Shown here in pieces: positions 1 through 10,065 of a stretch of 64,000 nt of DNA. A program made the translations under genes and the position numbers. Origin of the DNA: Bettongia penicillata ogilbyi (taxonomy: Eukaryota; Chordata; Mammalia; Diprotodontia; Potoroidae); contig JAJHZJ010000496.1 of NCBI GenBank assembly GCA_023548195.1, positions 7,691,144-7,755,143 on the forward strand. Reading direction: 5' to 3'. How positions within the stretch are numbered: the first letter of the stretch is position 1; every line of letters begins with the position of its first letter. The notes beneath the pieces were generated by a model, which saw nothing but the letters and a program-made list of their open reading frames with translations, was not told the DNA's origin and searched no databases.

Positions 1-914
1 CCGTCACAATTATTAGTTGAGAATTAATTTAGTCAGTTTAAGTAACTGTCAGTAGACTCCTTTGTATAACTATGAATCATCTAGTCTGTATTTGGTTCCT
101 GATGCATATTCAGCTACCTGGTACTAATGTCCCAGGGGGCTTAAGCTTACTTTGCAAAATCCTCCCTAACATAAATCCAATTTACTTGAAGTTCATGGCA
201 TCAACTTCCTGATGTCATGGTCCCCTTTAAGAACAAAGGACAAACAGCAGCTTGGATATTGATAAAAAAGATGGAAATTCTTCAAAACTGCTAAGTTTCT
301 TCTCCAGTTAAAGGGGAGGGGAGAGTAGGGAGATAAAGGGAAAAAGAAGATTGAGTCAAAGCTAAAGCTTACTCTGGATCCTCTTCTTCCCTCTCTAAGG
401 GATTTCTTCTCTGGAGTATGCTGGAAAAACTTTACCCGTCTCCCATCCAATAATATTCCTTCTATTCCCCACCATCATTCAGAAACCACATCCTGCCAGT
501 TCTTTTAGTCTTCTTGGATGGAGTTCATCTGGGCTTGGCAACTTGAATTCCTCCAGGAAAACCGTGCTTGTCTTCACCTCCAAACTCCACCTACATCTAA
601 CTTCAGATACATTCATCCTTACTCCCTACAATCTCTGGTGCTGATTGTCAATTTTCTTACTTTCTAAGAACATCCAGGCCTGCCCTGTCCTCAGTAGGGG
701 CCACGTCAATGTGCACAAACTTTCACACTTCCCCTCCCCTTTCTAGTTCTGGAACAATAATCAATCAGCTTTATCATTGCTTCTGGAAAGGCTAGTTCAG
801 TCTTCTCCCTATGGCTTCTATTTACCATCTCTTTAATTTTCCAAATTCTATCTCTTCCTAACCACCACTCTACCATATTTATTATCTCTCCTTGTCAGAC
901 CACAAGCTGCAAGA
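1..914. other. Unassigned AT-rich sequence
   Basis: I see no gene here. A short stretch near 205-245 (ending in AAGAACAAAGGACAAACAGC) resembles the terminal segment of the RTE copies described below, so it may be a tiny RTE or SINE tail remnant. The rest is not recognised. Confidence 0.5.
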
Positions 915-1395
915 GGGAAGGTATATTAGCAAGAACTCTAGCACACCCAGGATGGCTCGATAGCACAGGTTCTTCAATCTATTTTATAAAGGAAAGACAG
1001 CTTCAAAGGAGTTAACAAGCCTTCTTTAATTAAACATATGTAAATTACTTGCTAATTCAGGGGAAAGGTTAACACCCTGAATATGGAGAAAATACAAGGA
1101 AAATACAAGCAGAGAAATTAGCACAAAGATCAACAGACAGGGCTCCAATTTCAACAAAGTAATATAACCACCTACATATACCACCAGATGGGGGAGCACT
1201 AATAACATCTGAATAGTTGGGGGCTCTTAACAAATGGCTACTCAGAATCCCATCCAGAGAATCAAAAGGTCCTTTGCAAAAGTGAAACTCCCAAAGCAAA
1301 ATACCAACCTCTAGGCTCCTGATTGACTCAAAGCCAGAAGACACAAAACCTACATGACTCAGCACAGCAATGAGCCATCAGGGTTCAAAAGAGAT
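915..1395 (-). repeat. LTR-like interspersed repeat, minus-strand copy
   Basis: This is the reverse complement of the repeat at 15,590-16,095, matching over almost its full length with scattered substitutions and small gaps. Read on the minus strand it has a TTTAATTAAAG poly(A)-signal-like block about 100 bp before its end, followed by a T-rich segment, as in the R-U5 part of a retroviral-type LTR. No flanking viral coding sequence is visible, so if it is an LTR it is solitary. The borders are approximate, I found no clear target-site duplication, and the family is not named. Confidence 0.5.
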
Positions 1396-2139
1396 CAATC
1401 CTTTAAATGTTTTCAATTAGCCTGGGAAATAATGACAGAAAAAAAAAAATTCCCCCTTTTCTTGGGCTTACAGAAGGAAGTGTCTCCACTTTTGTATTTG
1501 CTTAAATCATATTAAGAAGTTAATAGTTTAAAATATTTCATTCATTATCCTCTCTGTATTTATCTTAGGTATCAAATACTAACTATTCACTCTTGTTTTG
1601 TCTTTTGCAACCCAAGGATCATTCTCCTTAGCAATAGAAAATGGAATTTGATTTGCTCTGACTTCTTTCCATTATCTGTTATCATATCAATTTTCACCCT
1701 AAGCAGTAGCTCTGCCTTCCTTTGATCCTTCCTTTTCCCCAAATAATACTAATAAATAATATTTCTTTCCTTCCATCCTTCTTCTTCAATTCATTCTTCT
1801 CTCCCTCTTTCCTTTGTTTTTCCTCCCTCTCTCCTTTCTTTCCTTCCTTCCTTCTATGTCTTCCCTGCACTGATAGACATCTTATACTACACTTCCACAA
1901 CCTCACCATTCCCTTACCTTTCCATTTATTCTTACCCAAATGTTCTCTGCTACATCTCCTCTATCAAATTCATTATTTTTTTCATATAGGATTTTCTGTT
2001 CTTGAGATAAAATATTACCTTCTTATCTGATATGTTTTCTTTTGAATGAAAAAAAATCCATCCATTTCTATATGCTAATTGTAAGATCCACTGACCCAAC
2101 ATACCAATTCTCAGTGATACCTATATGTTCATATTTACT
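1396..2139. other. Unassigned sequence with polypyrimidine tract
   Basis: No gene. From about 1,733 to 1,870 the plus strand is almost purely C/T (TTCC/CTTT motifs), which creates a long spurious open frame on either strand. This is simple sequence, not a coding signal. Confidence 0.6.
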
Positions 2140-2235
2140 TCTTTCTTTGTTTCTCACACTATTTACAGAGGTATCCAATGCCTACCACAATGCCTGACAT
2201 GGTAGGCATTTAATAAATATGTATTGATTACAGCC
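2140..2235 (+). repeat. L2/MIR 3' tail fossil
   Basis: The stretch with ATGCCTGACATGGTAGGCAT followed by TTAATAAATAT resembles the 3' end shared by ancient L2 and MIR elements (the 'cctggcacatagtaggtgcttaataaat' type ending). It is short and diverged. Confidence 0.5.
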
Positions 2236-2944
2236 ATAGACACATCCTGGTCTAGTCTCACTGCTTTTTTATATGCACCTACATCAACATTCTTTTTTGC
2301 TCTGTCACACTGAATCCTCTTCATTTTTTCCATTTATTTTATATCATTTTTTTCCATCTCCACATTCCTTTGCCCAACCTAAGAAAAGGCACTTAATATG
2401 CCAAAAGGATAAAAGAAATGACAAAAAGTAACACCAGCCCAACTTTCAATGGAAAGATGCTGAATGTATCATTTCCTATAAATGTTATTGAGGATGCCAA
2501 ATTATTTTGAGGTTCAACCCCCAAAAGACCCTCTAGAATCTGCCAAGAGGTGAGAGTACTGCATGATAACAAGAATCTCTCAGGGAGCTAAAAGTAGGAT
2601 GAAGGTCTACAATGCACAGCGCTATTGTGCACAGAATACTGATGAGCTGGCTTTCTTGTACATTCACATAATTGGATATCTGTATTCTGCATGTACTCTG
2701 AATATCATGGGGGTGCTTATTAAGGTAGAAAACATAAACATCTCTCTGTTGTAGCCAACAAATTAGGAATTTGGGGGGAAAGGAACATAGCTAATGATAT
2801 CTGTTTTACCTATATTATTCATAGGTATTTCTTCTCATCCTGACAAGTTCCTGGACCTCGAGCTAGCTTACTTAGCTCAATGTATCAAAAGAATTTAAGA
2901 AAGAAGGCAATTGGGGAAAAGCATTGATTTCAATTGAGTCATAT

Positions 2945-3015
2945 CTTTTCACATATATGTATTTGCATATATGCACACACATACATGTATGCATGTGTGT
3001 GTGTATGCATATGTA
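2945..3015. repeat. Imperfect (CA/TG)(TATG) microsatellite
   Basis: Alternating purine-pyrimidine repeat built from ACATATATG, CACACA and TGTGTG blocks; simple sequence. Confidence 0.8.
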
Positions 3016-3204
3016 CAGAAAGTAAAAAGTACAAGTTTTGACCATCAGTTGCTGTAAGCACTGATTCTTAACATCACAGTTTTGAAAAGATTGTCCACAT
3101 GTAAAATTGCTGACAAAGGGTTTGGTTGATTCAGCATTTATTTAAAATGTGTGGTATTCTATGTCCTTACAAATGTCAACTGCTTTCAAATTGACAATAC
3201 ATAG

Positions 3205-3650
3205 TAGATTTCAAATGCAAAATGTATGCTTACCTAAAGGACTATTTTCTGGAGAACTCATGTGGTGCAAGCAATCACATGGTGCTCAGAAGAAGCAATG
3301 CAAGGACACTCTCAAGGTCTCTCTCAAGAACTTTGGATTTGACTGTGCAAAATGGGAGACACTGGCACAGGATCACTCAGCATGGCATGCCCACATCAGA
3401 AACGCTGCTGTGCTCTACGAGCAAAGCAGAATTGAGACAGCACAAAATAAACATAGGATACACATATTTGGAGTATCAACCCCAAATATTCACATAGACT
3501 ATGTGTGCCCAACCTGTGATAGAGCAGTACAAACTCATATTGGTCTGAGCAGCCGCAGTCAGACACACTGAAATTTCACTTTATCATGGTGAAGTCATTT
3601 TGGTCCTCTTCAAGAACAAAGGACAACAACCAACCAACCAATGTAGCAGC
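3205..3650 (+). mobile_element. RTE-type LINE, 5'-truncated 3' end with ORF2 C-terminal remnant
   Basis: The open frame to 3,571 encodes the C-terminal tail of a non-LTR retrotransposon polyprotein: a W-x-x-L/I-A-Q-D-x-x-x-W motif, a Y-E-Q-x-R-I-x-x-A block, and a terminal Cys-Cys...His zinc-finger-like motif (CPTC, then IGL and a final H). After the stop there is a short 3' UTR ending in a non-poly(A) tail of (CAAC/CCAA) repeats at 3,630-3,655. Lack of a poly(A) tail and strong 5' truncation are typical of RTE/BovB elements. The same sequence recurs at 5,672-6,060 and 6,929-7,183. Sense frames are degraded upstream of about 3,220, so it cannot be functional. The exact family is unknown. Confidence 0.75.
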
Positions 3651-4059
3651 TTTTAAAACCATTTCCCCTAGACCTTTCCCCAAAAGTCCTCTTCTGTCAC
3701 TGTGAATCAACAATATTTCCTATTGCACTGGCCTCTTCCCCATCTGCCTATGATCATGGTCAGGTCCACCTCCTCACCTCCCCAAGAAACAAGCTTCATT
3801 TGACCTTTTTATCTTTATCCATAATTCCATTTCATCTTCTCTTCTGCAAAAGTTCACTCCATCCAGGAAGGCCATTCCTCATCATTCACTCTCTGTTAAC
3901 CCAGAGCATGTAACTACACTAACAAAATTCAGTTAATTAGTACATGTGCAAATATAGTCTACTTGTCTTCACCTAAGAATAAAAATTTCCCTTTAATTAC
4001 CAAACATCTCCAGCTCATTTTTTGTTAAACCCATAATTTGCAGCTAAATGACTGATTCA

Positions 4060-4320
4060 AGGTTATTATCAGTAGGGTTGAGTTTGGAAGACTTGGGTTC
4101 AAACTAACCATGCAACTATGGACACGTCACATAATTCTAGATCCTTCTAGATCCTCATCTGTAAAATGGAAAAAAATAATGATAACTACCAGGCTTGTGA
4201 GGCTCAAATATTATAATGTAGGTAAAGTACTTGGTAAACTTTGAGCACTAGATGTATGTCATTTACATTCATCATCATCATTACCATCAAGACTTCAGAG
4301 ATGAATTAGCAGAAGTAGAC
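4060..4320 (+). repeat. MIR fossil
   Basis: Shows the MIR order: GGGTTCAAA, then a degenerate splice of 'tgtgaccttgggcaagtcac' (GGACACGTCACATAATT), then CCTCATCTGTAAAATGG, then a GATAATAATA-type spacer and a decayed tail. Old core-SINE copy. Confidence 0.7.
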
Positions 4321-4774
4321 TATTTAAAGGGAAGCTCAGGCTAGTCTAGAATATGCTTCATGAAGATGATTTGAGGAAACTTAGAAAAATCCACAGCAAA
4401 ACTAATCAAATATTAGAATATTCAGATAGAGAATTAGTAAATCATTTTGTGTTTTGATTACCACTGACTCAGTCAGCTAATGAATGCTTCTCCTTCAAAT
4501 AGGCTGTGATTTGTATCAGTCATTAATTCTTCTATGAGTACAAGTCACAGCTTTGCTTGAAAGCTTTCATGAATTGTGGACCGAAATAGTCACTGCTAAT
4601 GACCAGACACCTGGAGACCCCTCATACTTGGCCAGACTAGCTCGAGACAGGTTTCATTCTATCCTCCTACGTCTCTTCTTTATCTAGTTCTGGAGCTATA
4701 ATGACATCAAGATTGACTTCTCTCCTACAAAGAGTCTCACTCCACTCTCCAGCAGGATTATCCAAACAACAGTA

Positions 4775-5230
4775 GTCATTTCTAGTGTTTGCTGCATACT
4801 CCATTAAAATGCAAACTTCTTCAGCGTTTGCATCTCCAGTGCTTAGCACGTAGTAAGCACTCCTCATATAGGACTCTTCTCCTGTCAAGTCTCTGTCTCC
4901 ATGCCTTCACAATAGCCATCTCCCATGCTTGGTATGCATACCCCTTTCCCTCCTCCCTGCCTTTTAGAATTCCCTGTAAGATGCAGGTCAAGCATTATAT
5001 TCTGCATGACACCTTTTCAAATCTAGCACCTTCCCTCCCAAGCTACTTTGTATGTAACTGTATGTATTTGCACTTACTTTTTATTTATGCTGTACATCTT
5101 AAAATGCATTTGCAAAACTTAAACTGTCTGTAAGTAGGGATTGTTACTTTGTACTTGTCCCTCACATGCATACCACATATGCCTAATACATGTTAAGTGC
5201 CTCATAAATTCTTGTTGATTGACTGTATAT
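4775..5230 (+). repeat. L2 LINE 3'-end fossils
   Basis: Two consecutive L2-like 3' ends. The first (about 4,775-4,870) ends in CCAGTGCTTAGCACGTAGTA plus AGCACT. The second (about 4,890-5,225) has a decayed 'tctctgtgcctttgcac' block, a CAAGCATTATATTCTGCATG stretch and the terminal TAATACATGTTAAGTGCCTC followed by ATAAATTCTTGTTGATTGA. Non-coding fossils. Confidence 0.6.
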
Positions 5231-5325
5231 GCTTTTTCACTCATCCATTCAGCCATCCATTTATCCATTGAAGACCAGTCTCTCTGAACTTGACCAGATT
5301 CAGTAAAAAAATAAATTCACTTGTT

Positions 5326-5366
5326 TTATTTTATTTATTTACTTATTTTATTTATTTATTTTAAAC
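5326..5366. repeat. (TTTA)n / (TTTTA)n simple repeat
   Basis: A run of TTTA and TTTTA units at the start of the antisense L1 fragment that follows; it may be the decayed complement of that element's A-rich tail. Confidence 0.7.
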
Positions 5367-5671
5367 ATTCATTGTAAAAATTTAAAAATTTTAAATTTTT
5401 AAAAGCTGACTTCTGAATGTTTTCCCTTGCTCCTGCTTCTTCCTTATCTATTTAGACTCCAAGCACTGTGACATTAATTTTATATGTGGAATCATGCAAG
5501 ACACAATTTCATATTAGCCATGTGGCAAAAAAGCAAGAAAAATAAAGTGAAAAAAACTATTCTTCAGTCTGCCCTTAGAGTTCATCACTTCTTTCTCTGG
5601 AGGTGGATAGCATTTTTCAATATAGGTCCTTTGGAATTATAGTGAATCATATTGACCAGAGCAACTAAATT

Positions 5672-6837
5672 TGTTGGTTGGTTTTTATCCTTTGTTTTTG
5701 AAGAGGACCAAAATGACATCACCATGATAAAACGAAGTTTTAGGGTGTCTGACTGTGGCTGATCAGATCAATATGAGTTCAGAATGCTCTACTGCAGGTT
5801 GGGCACAGATAGTCCGTGTGTATATTTGGGGTGGACACTCCAAATTTGTGCATCCTATGTTTTCTTTGTGCTGTCTCAATTCTGCTTTGCTCATAGAGCA
5901 CAACACCCTTTCTGATGCGGGCATGCCATGCTGAGTGGTCCTGTGCCAGTGTCTCCCACGTTGCACAGTCAAATCCAAAGTTCTTGAGAGACCTTGAGTG
6001 TGTCTTTATATCACTTCTTATGACCACCATGTGATCACCTGCCCCATTTGAGTTCTCCAATAAAATAGTCTTTTAAGCAAATGTACATTTTGCATTCAAA
6101 CAATGTGGCTAGCTCATTGGAGTTGTGCTCTCTGAAGCATAGTTTGAATACTTGGCAGTTCAGCTCGAGCAAGGACTTCAGTGTCTGGTACCTTAACCTA
6201 CCAGGTAATCCTCAGAATCTTACTAAGACAGCTCACATGGAAGCAATTTTGTTTCCTGGCATGGCGCTGATAGACTGTCCATGTTTCACAGGCATATGAC
6301 AATGAGGTCATCACAGTGACCCTGTAGACCTTCAGTTTGGTAGTCAGTCTAATACCTCTTCTTTTCTTCGGAGGCTCTCAAACACTGTGTCAACGTATTC
6401 ACCCCTGGAAAGTACACTACCAAGGTAAGTGAACTTATCCACAGCATTCAAACTTTCTCCATTTGGAGAAATGTCAGGAACAGAACAGAGGTCTGTACAC
6501 AATGTTTGTAGATCTGAGCAAGGTCTTTGACACTGTTAGTCATGATGGCTTATGGAAAATTGTCAAAATTTGGTTGCTTGGAGAAGTTCATCAGTATTGT
6601 ACATCAATTTCACGATGGCATGTTTGCCCGGGTTCTGGACAGTGGACAGTGCTCTCGTGCCTTCCCTGTCACCAGTGGAGTGAAGGCTGTGTGCTTGCTC
6701 CCATGCTTTTAGCATGATGTTTTCAGCCATGTTGTCAAGTGCTTTCAATGAGGATGAACATGGCATCAAGGTCAACTACCATACTGATGATGCATTCTTC
6801 AATTTGAAAAGGCTACAAGTCAAGACCAAAGAACAAA
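5672..6837 (-). mobile_element. RTE-type LINE with twin-priming inversion, inside L1
   Basis: On the minus strand, 6,465 down to 5,672 carries the late reverse-transcriptase and C-terminal region (a VDKFTYLGSVLS motif, then the WETLAQDHSAWHA and CPTC blocks) and ends in a (CCAA)n-type tail at the 5,672 side. Joined to it head-to-head at about 6,465 is a plus-strand segment (6,466-6,837) encoding the earlier reverse-transcriptase part, including motif A (FVDLSKVFDTVSHDGLWKI) and a GVKAVCVLAP-like motif B. At the junction, TTTCTCC and GGAGAAA form a 7-bp inverted microhomology. This is the arrangement made by twin priming. The catalytic YADD region appears to fall in the stretch lost at the junction. 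Confidence 0.72.
6466..6837 (+). pseudogene. RTE reverse-transcriptase fragment (inverted 5' segment)
   Basis: The frame at 6,463-6,717 gives a recognisable reverse-transcriptase finger/palm fragment: EKCQEQN, then FVDLSKVFDTVSHDGLWKI (motif A, with the first catalytic Asp in FVDL). A frameshift near 6,590 moves the reading to the frame FHDGMFARVLDSGQCSRAFP, and then to a GVKAVC block. A third frame continues through SAML/AF and LKRLQVKTK to the end. At least two frameshifts and the truncation make it non-functional. Confidence 0.7.
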
Positions 6838-6928
6838 GTTCTTCTCATTTCACTTTGTGTCAGTTCATGTAAGTTTTCCCAGGTTTCTTTTTTTCCTGAA
6901 ACCATCCTGCTCTTCATTTCTTATAGCA

Positions 6929-7183
6929 GATATATACATGGCACAGCATCACTCAGCATGGTGTACCCACATCAGAAAGGGCACTATGCTCTATGAGCAA
7001 AGCAGAATTGAGACAGCATAAAGTAAACAGAGGATGAGCAAATTTGGAGTATCCACCCCAAATATTCACATGGACTATCTGTGCCCAATCTGTAGTTGAG
7101 TATTCTGAGTTCATGTTGATCTGATCTTACATATATGATATATATATACATATATGTGTGTGTGTGTGCTATAAGAATATATA
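6929..7183 (+). mobile_element. Second RTE 3' fragment inserted in L1, flanked by TSD
   Basis: Encodes a decayed copy of the RTE C-terminal region (WHSITQHGVPTSERALCSMS-type frame), starting abruptly at the 'GGCACA' position of the other copies and ending in a TATATA/TGTGTG tail. TCTTATAGCA occurs on both sides (6,919-6,928 and 7,184-7,193), matching the L1 target sequence, so it is a good target-site duplication. The usual 3' UTR of the other copies is missing or replaced by the dinucleotide tail. Confidence 0.6.
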
Positions 7184-7330
7184 TCTTATAGCATTCAATC
7201 ATAGTCGTGTATCATAACTTGTTCAGCCATTCCCCCATTGATGGACATCCCCTTGATTTCTAATTCCTTACTATCACAAAAAGAGATGCTACAAATATTT
7301 TTATACATGTACATGACTAGGTTAATTTTT

Positions 7331-8119
7331 GAATAATAGACACACAATCTGGGGCCAGGCATGCACATGAAGCTTCTATACCTTGGGAGGACCTGACAGA
7401 TCCCATGAATAGCCTTCAAAGAGCCAGAGATAATTTCACAGCATTCATTAGTGAGGCATCTGCAGGGGGATTTTAAGAGAGAAATCTAATGAATGTTTAA
7501 TTTTCTATTCTCCTTCAGGTTCCAATTTCTTTCAGGATTATACATTCCTGAACAGTTACATTTCATCACCTTGGTGATTACTGCTCATTTCCCCCATTGT
7601 GTTCTCTTTGCAAATACCACTGTGCTAACTAGAAAACCCAACATTTGGCTGCTTCAGTTCTGTCTGTTTCAAATGCTACACTCTCTTTATTTTCAAGTTT
7701 AACCAGTGACTATTATGAAAGCCGATACTATTAACAAGGACTCAGTTAACACTCACACTTACAGCTACAATTCCACTTAACTCACACCTAACTTCAACCT
7801 TCTGTTTTCTTGTTAAATAGTATAATATAATTGCAAATTGTCTTTCCTTGGAGAGAGAAAAAGTTCTTCTAGATCTAAGGAAAATGTACAAGAACTCCAA
7901 TCATGTCATTTAATAATGGAGAGGTTGAGGAGAGAAAAAGTTTTTCAACAGCTGTATGTGACTCCTAGTAATCCTGATTTGATAAATGTATTTTCACAGA
8001 ATATCAGAGACAGGGGCATCTTAGTAGTCTTCAACTTGTGAATGAATAAGAATTCCCTCTACAATTTACCTGACAGGTGGTCAACTACTCATGCAATTAA
8101 TTAGTACTTAGCTCTCTGG
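7331..8119. other. Unassigned sequence
   Basis: Nothing recognised. The open frames here are short, have no plausible start context or homology I know, and are likely chance frames. Confidence 0.5.
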
Positions 8120-8240
8120 ATAACACTGTATAAAGTCTCTGTTATTACTTGTGTAACCTTGGAAAAGTCACTTACATTCTTTGTGAGATGGTCTAGAAGA
8201 TGTCTACAATTCTTTTTAACTCTAAGTCTACAAGCTGTCA
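8120..8240 (+). repeat. MIR fossil
   Basis: GTGTAACCTTGGAAAAGTCA followed by CTTACATTCTTTGTGAGATG and a GTCTAC-type ending keeps the MIR core order. Confidence 0.55.
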
Positions 8241-8664
8241 TTTAAGAACTGAGAAATAGATTGGGAGGGCAGAAGATATATAAGAGATGCAAAATGAACT
8301 TCTTGCCTTAAAGAAATTTCCATTCTATCTGGAGGTAAGATAAATGTACTTGGAATCATTATAAAATTAATTGAGCATTCAGTGAAGCTGCAACAACTTA
8401 ATGATATAGAATTTCAATGATGGCAAAGCTCAATTTAGGACAAAATGGTTCATGAAGCTTCATAGAAAAGACTGGACTTTATCTGGTCCTTGTAGAAAAG
8501 GTAGAATGTGGAGAAAATAGGAGGAGAATTATCGTTCTCGCACGGAAGGGGCAACATGACCAAAAAACCAAAGCAAAAGAGTTCGAGTTTGTATCGGGTC
8601 CACAATTCGCAATCCCTATGACTGCCTAGGGCAGGGCTTCCTAAGCCCTCCCTCCGCCTCCCCA

Positions 8665-8875
8665 CTTTTTTTTTTTAATTTTGCATCATGGACTTCTTTG
8701 GGGAACCTTTGGACTTTTTCTCAGAATCAAGTTTTTAAAAGCATACAATAAAAATATATAGGCTTGCAAAGGAAAATAACTGTCTTAAAATATAGTTATC
8801 AAATGTTGATTTTATTTAAAGTTCACAAATCCTTGGTTAAAAAGTGCCCAGGCCTAGATCAACATTCTTTTCTCT
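8665..8875 (+). mobile_element. MER58-like hAT fossil
   Basis: GCATCATGGACTTCTTTGGG, TTTTTCTCAGAATCAAG, AAAATATATAGGCTTGCAAA and a final CCTTGGTTAAAAAG match in order the copies at 21,020-21,225 and 46,095-46,285. The family resembles MER58-type Charlie elements (non-autonomous hAT) known across mammals. No transposase. Confidence 0.6.
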
Positions 8876-8894
8876 GTCTACTCTTCCCCTTATA

Positions 8895-9260
8895 CATTGT
8901 TATCAACTCTATTATAATATAAGCTCTTCAGGCAGAGATCATAACACTTTTGGATTTTATATTCCAAGCACCTTGGATAGTGACTGGCATGTAACAGGTA
9001 ATCAGATGCTTGGGGGCAGCTAAGAGGGGCAGCAGATAGAGTGTTAGACCAGGAAACAGAAAGACTCATCCTCCTAAGTTCAAATCTGGCCTCAGAGACT
9101 CACTCTAGCAGTGTGACCCTGGGCAAATCACTTAACCTTGTTTGCCTCGGTGTCCTCATCTGTAAAATGAGCTTGAGAAGGCATCCCAAAATTGGGTCAT
9201 GACAAATCAAACAGAACTGAAAAAATGACTGAAAATTAATAAATGCTTATTGGTTGATTC
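8895..9260 (+). repeat. L2 3' end split by a SINE
   Basis: An L2-like 3' end runs from TATAAGCTCTTCAGGCAGAG to about 9,000 and resumes after the SINE as AATAAATGCTTATTGGTTGA at about 9,237-9,256. Confidence 0.55.
9005..9240 (+). mobile_element. Marsupial tRNA-derived core-SINE, plus strand
   Basis: Begins GGGGCAGCTAAGAGGGGCAG and carries the marsupial SINE head (box-B-like GTTCAAATCTGGCC at about 9,079), the shared core with GTGTGACCCTGGGCAAATCA, CTCATCTGTAAAATGAGC, and a tail with GGGTCATGACAAATCAAAC. It is the same family as the minus-strand copy at 9,417-9,670. Such SINEs are copied in trans by LINEs. Confidence 0.75.
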
Positions 9261-9279
9261 TTTTTATCATGGACACTGA

Positions 9280-9730
9280 CAGATAGCTTGGTATAGAAGA
9301 GAGAACCTCAGAGTCAGAAAAATCTAGCAACAAGTTCTGTCTCTGACCCGAGACATGGGGCAAATCTCAACCTCTAAGCATCTCAGGTGATTCCATGGGA
9401 CTATCAGATGTGCTGTTATTCAGTTATTCCAATTGTGTCTGATTCACTGTGACCCCATTTGAAGTTTTCTTGGCAGAGATATTGAAGTGGTTTGCCATTT
9501 CCTTCTCTAGCTCATTTTGCAGATGAGGAAACTGAGGCAAAAAGAGTTAAGTGAATTGTCTAGGGTCACAGAGCTTGCAAGTGTATGAGACTGGATTTAA
9601 ATTCAGGAAGATGAATCTTCCTGACTTCAGGTCCAGGACTCTATCCACTGAACCATCTGGTTGTTCCTACCAGATGTGCTGTAAGTGCTTCATGAGAATT
9701 TTTTCACCTCCTGAATGATCAAGTTATAGG
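9280..9730 (+). repeat. MIR fossil interrupted by a SINE
   Basis: A decayed MIR (AGCTTGGTATAGAAGAGAGA, CCTCAGAGTCAG, CCTCTAAGCATCTCAGGTGA) runs to 9,404 and continues after 9,683 with AAGTGCTTCATGAG. The SINE at 9,417-9,670 sits between. Confidence 0.55.
9417..9670 (-). mobile_element. Marsupial core-SINE, minus strand, with 12-bp TSD
   Basis: Reverse complement of the same SINE family as 9,005-9,240: CCCCATTTGAAGTTTTCTTG, GTGGTTTGCCATTTCCTTCT, TGAGGAAACTGAGGCAAA and CAGGAAGATGAATCTTCCTG lie in order. It is bounded by CAGATGTGCTGT on both sides (9,405-9,416 and 9,671-9,682), a perfect target-site duplication. Confidence 0.85.
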
Positions 9731-9837
9731 TATGAGCAGAACAAAACAGAAACACATAACTCAGGAACCATGGGGAAAAGCTAGGACAAAGAGCGATATC
9801 AAAATAAAATGTGATCTATGATAAAATAATAATAACA

Positions 9838-10065
9838 GCATTTATATAGTATCTGCTATATGCCAGGCACTGTGCCCAGTGCTTTACTAGCATCTCTTTT
9901 GATTCTTACAACAATGGCAAGTAGGAGCCATTATTATCCTCATTTTACAGTAAAGGAAACTGAGGCAAACAAAGGTTAAATGCCCAAGTTAATATGTGTC
10001 TGAAGTGGGATTTGAATTCAGGTCTTTCTGTGCTCTACCAAGTACATCATCTAACTGCCCTCTAC
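9838..10065 (-). repeat. MIR fossil, nearly full length
   Basis: Antisense MIR: TGCTATATGCCAGGCACTGT, then CATTATTATCCTCATTTTAC, GGAAACTGAGGC, GATTTGAATTCAGGTCTT and the tRNA-like start side (CATCTAACTGCC). Order and spacing match a complete element. Confidence 0.8.

Larger units (their letters stand above)
5370..7330 (-). mobile_element. L1 LINE 3' end (antisense), interrupted by two RTE insertions
   Basis: Three separated blocks of one antisense L1 3' end can be read in order. Block 1 (about 5,370-5,670) includes CTTTCTCTGGAGGTGGATAG. Block 2 (about 6,838-6,928) includes CTCATTTCACTTTGTGTCAG, a CCATCCTGCTCTTCATTTCT block and TTATAGCA. Block 3 (about 7,184-7,330) includes CATAACTTGTTCAGCCATTC and GATGGACATCCCCTTGATTT. 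The same L1 3' region is present in sense orientation at 50,515-51,345. The gaps are filled by RTE sequence. This is a dead copy with no usable ORF. Confidence 0.7.

Noticed and set aside
1694..2030. Frames on both strands rich in Lys/Glu/Arg or Phe/Ser/Leu
   Set aside because: Polypyrimidine tract; no coding evidence.
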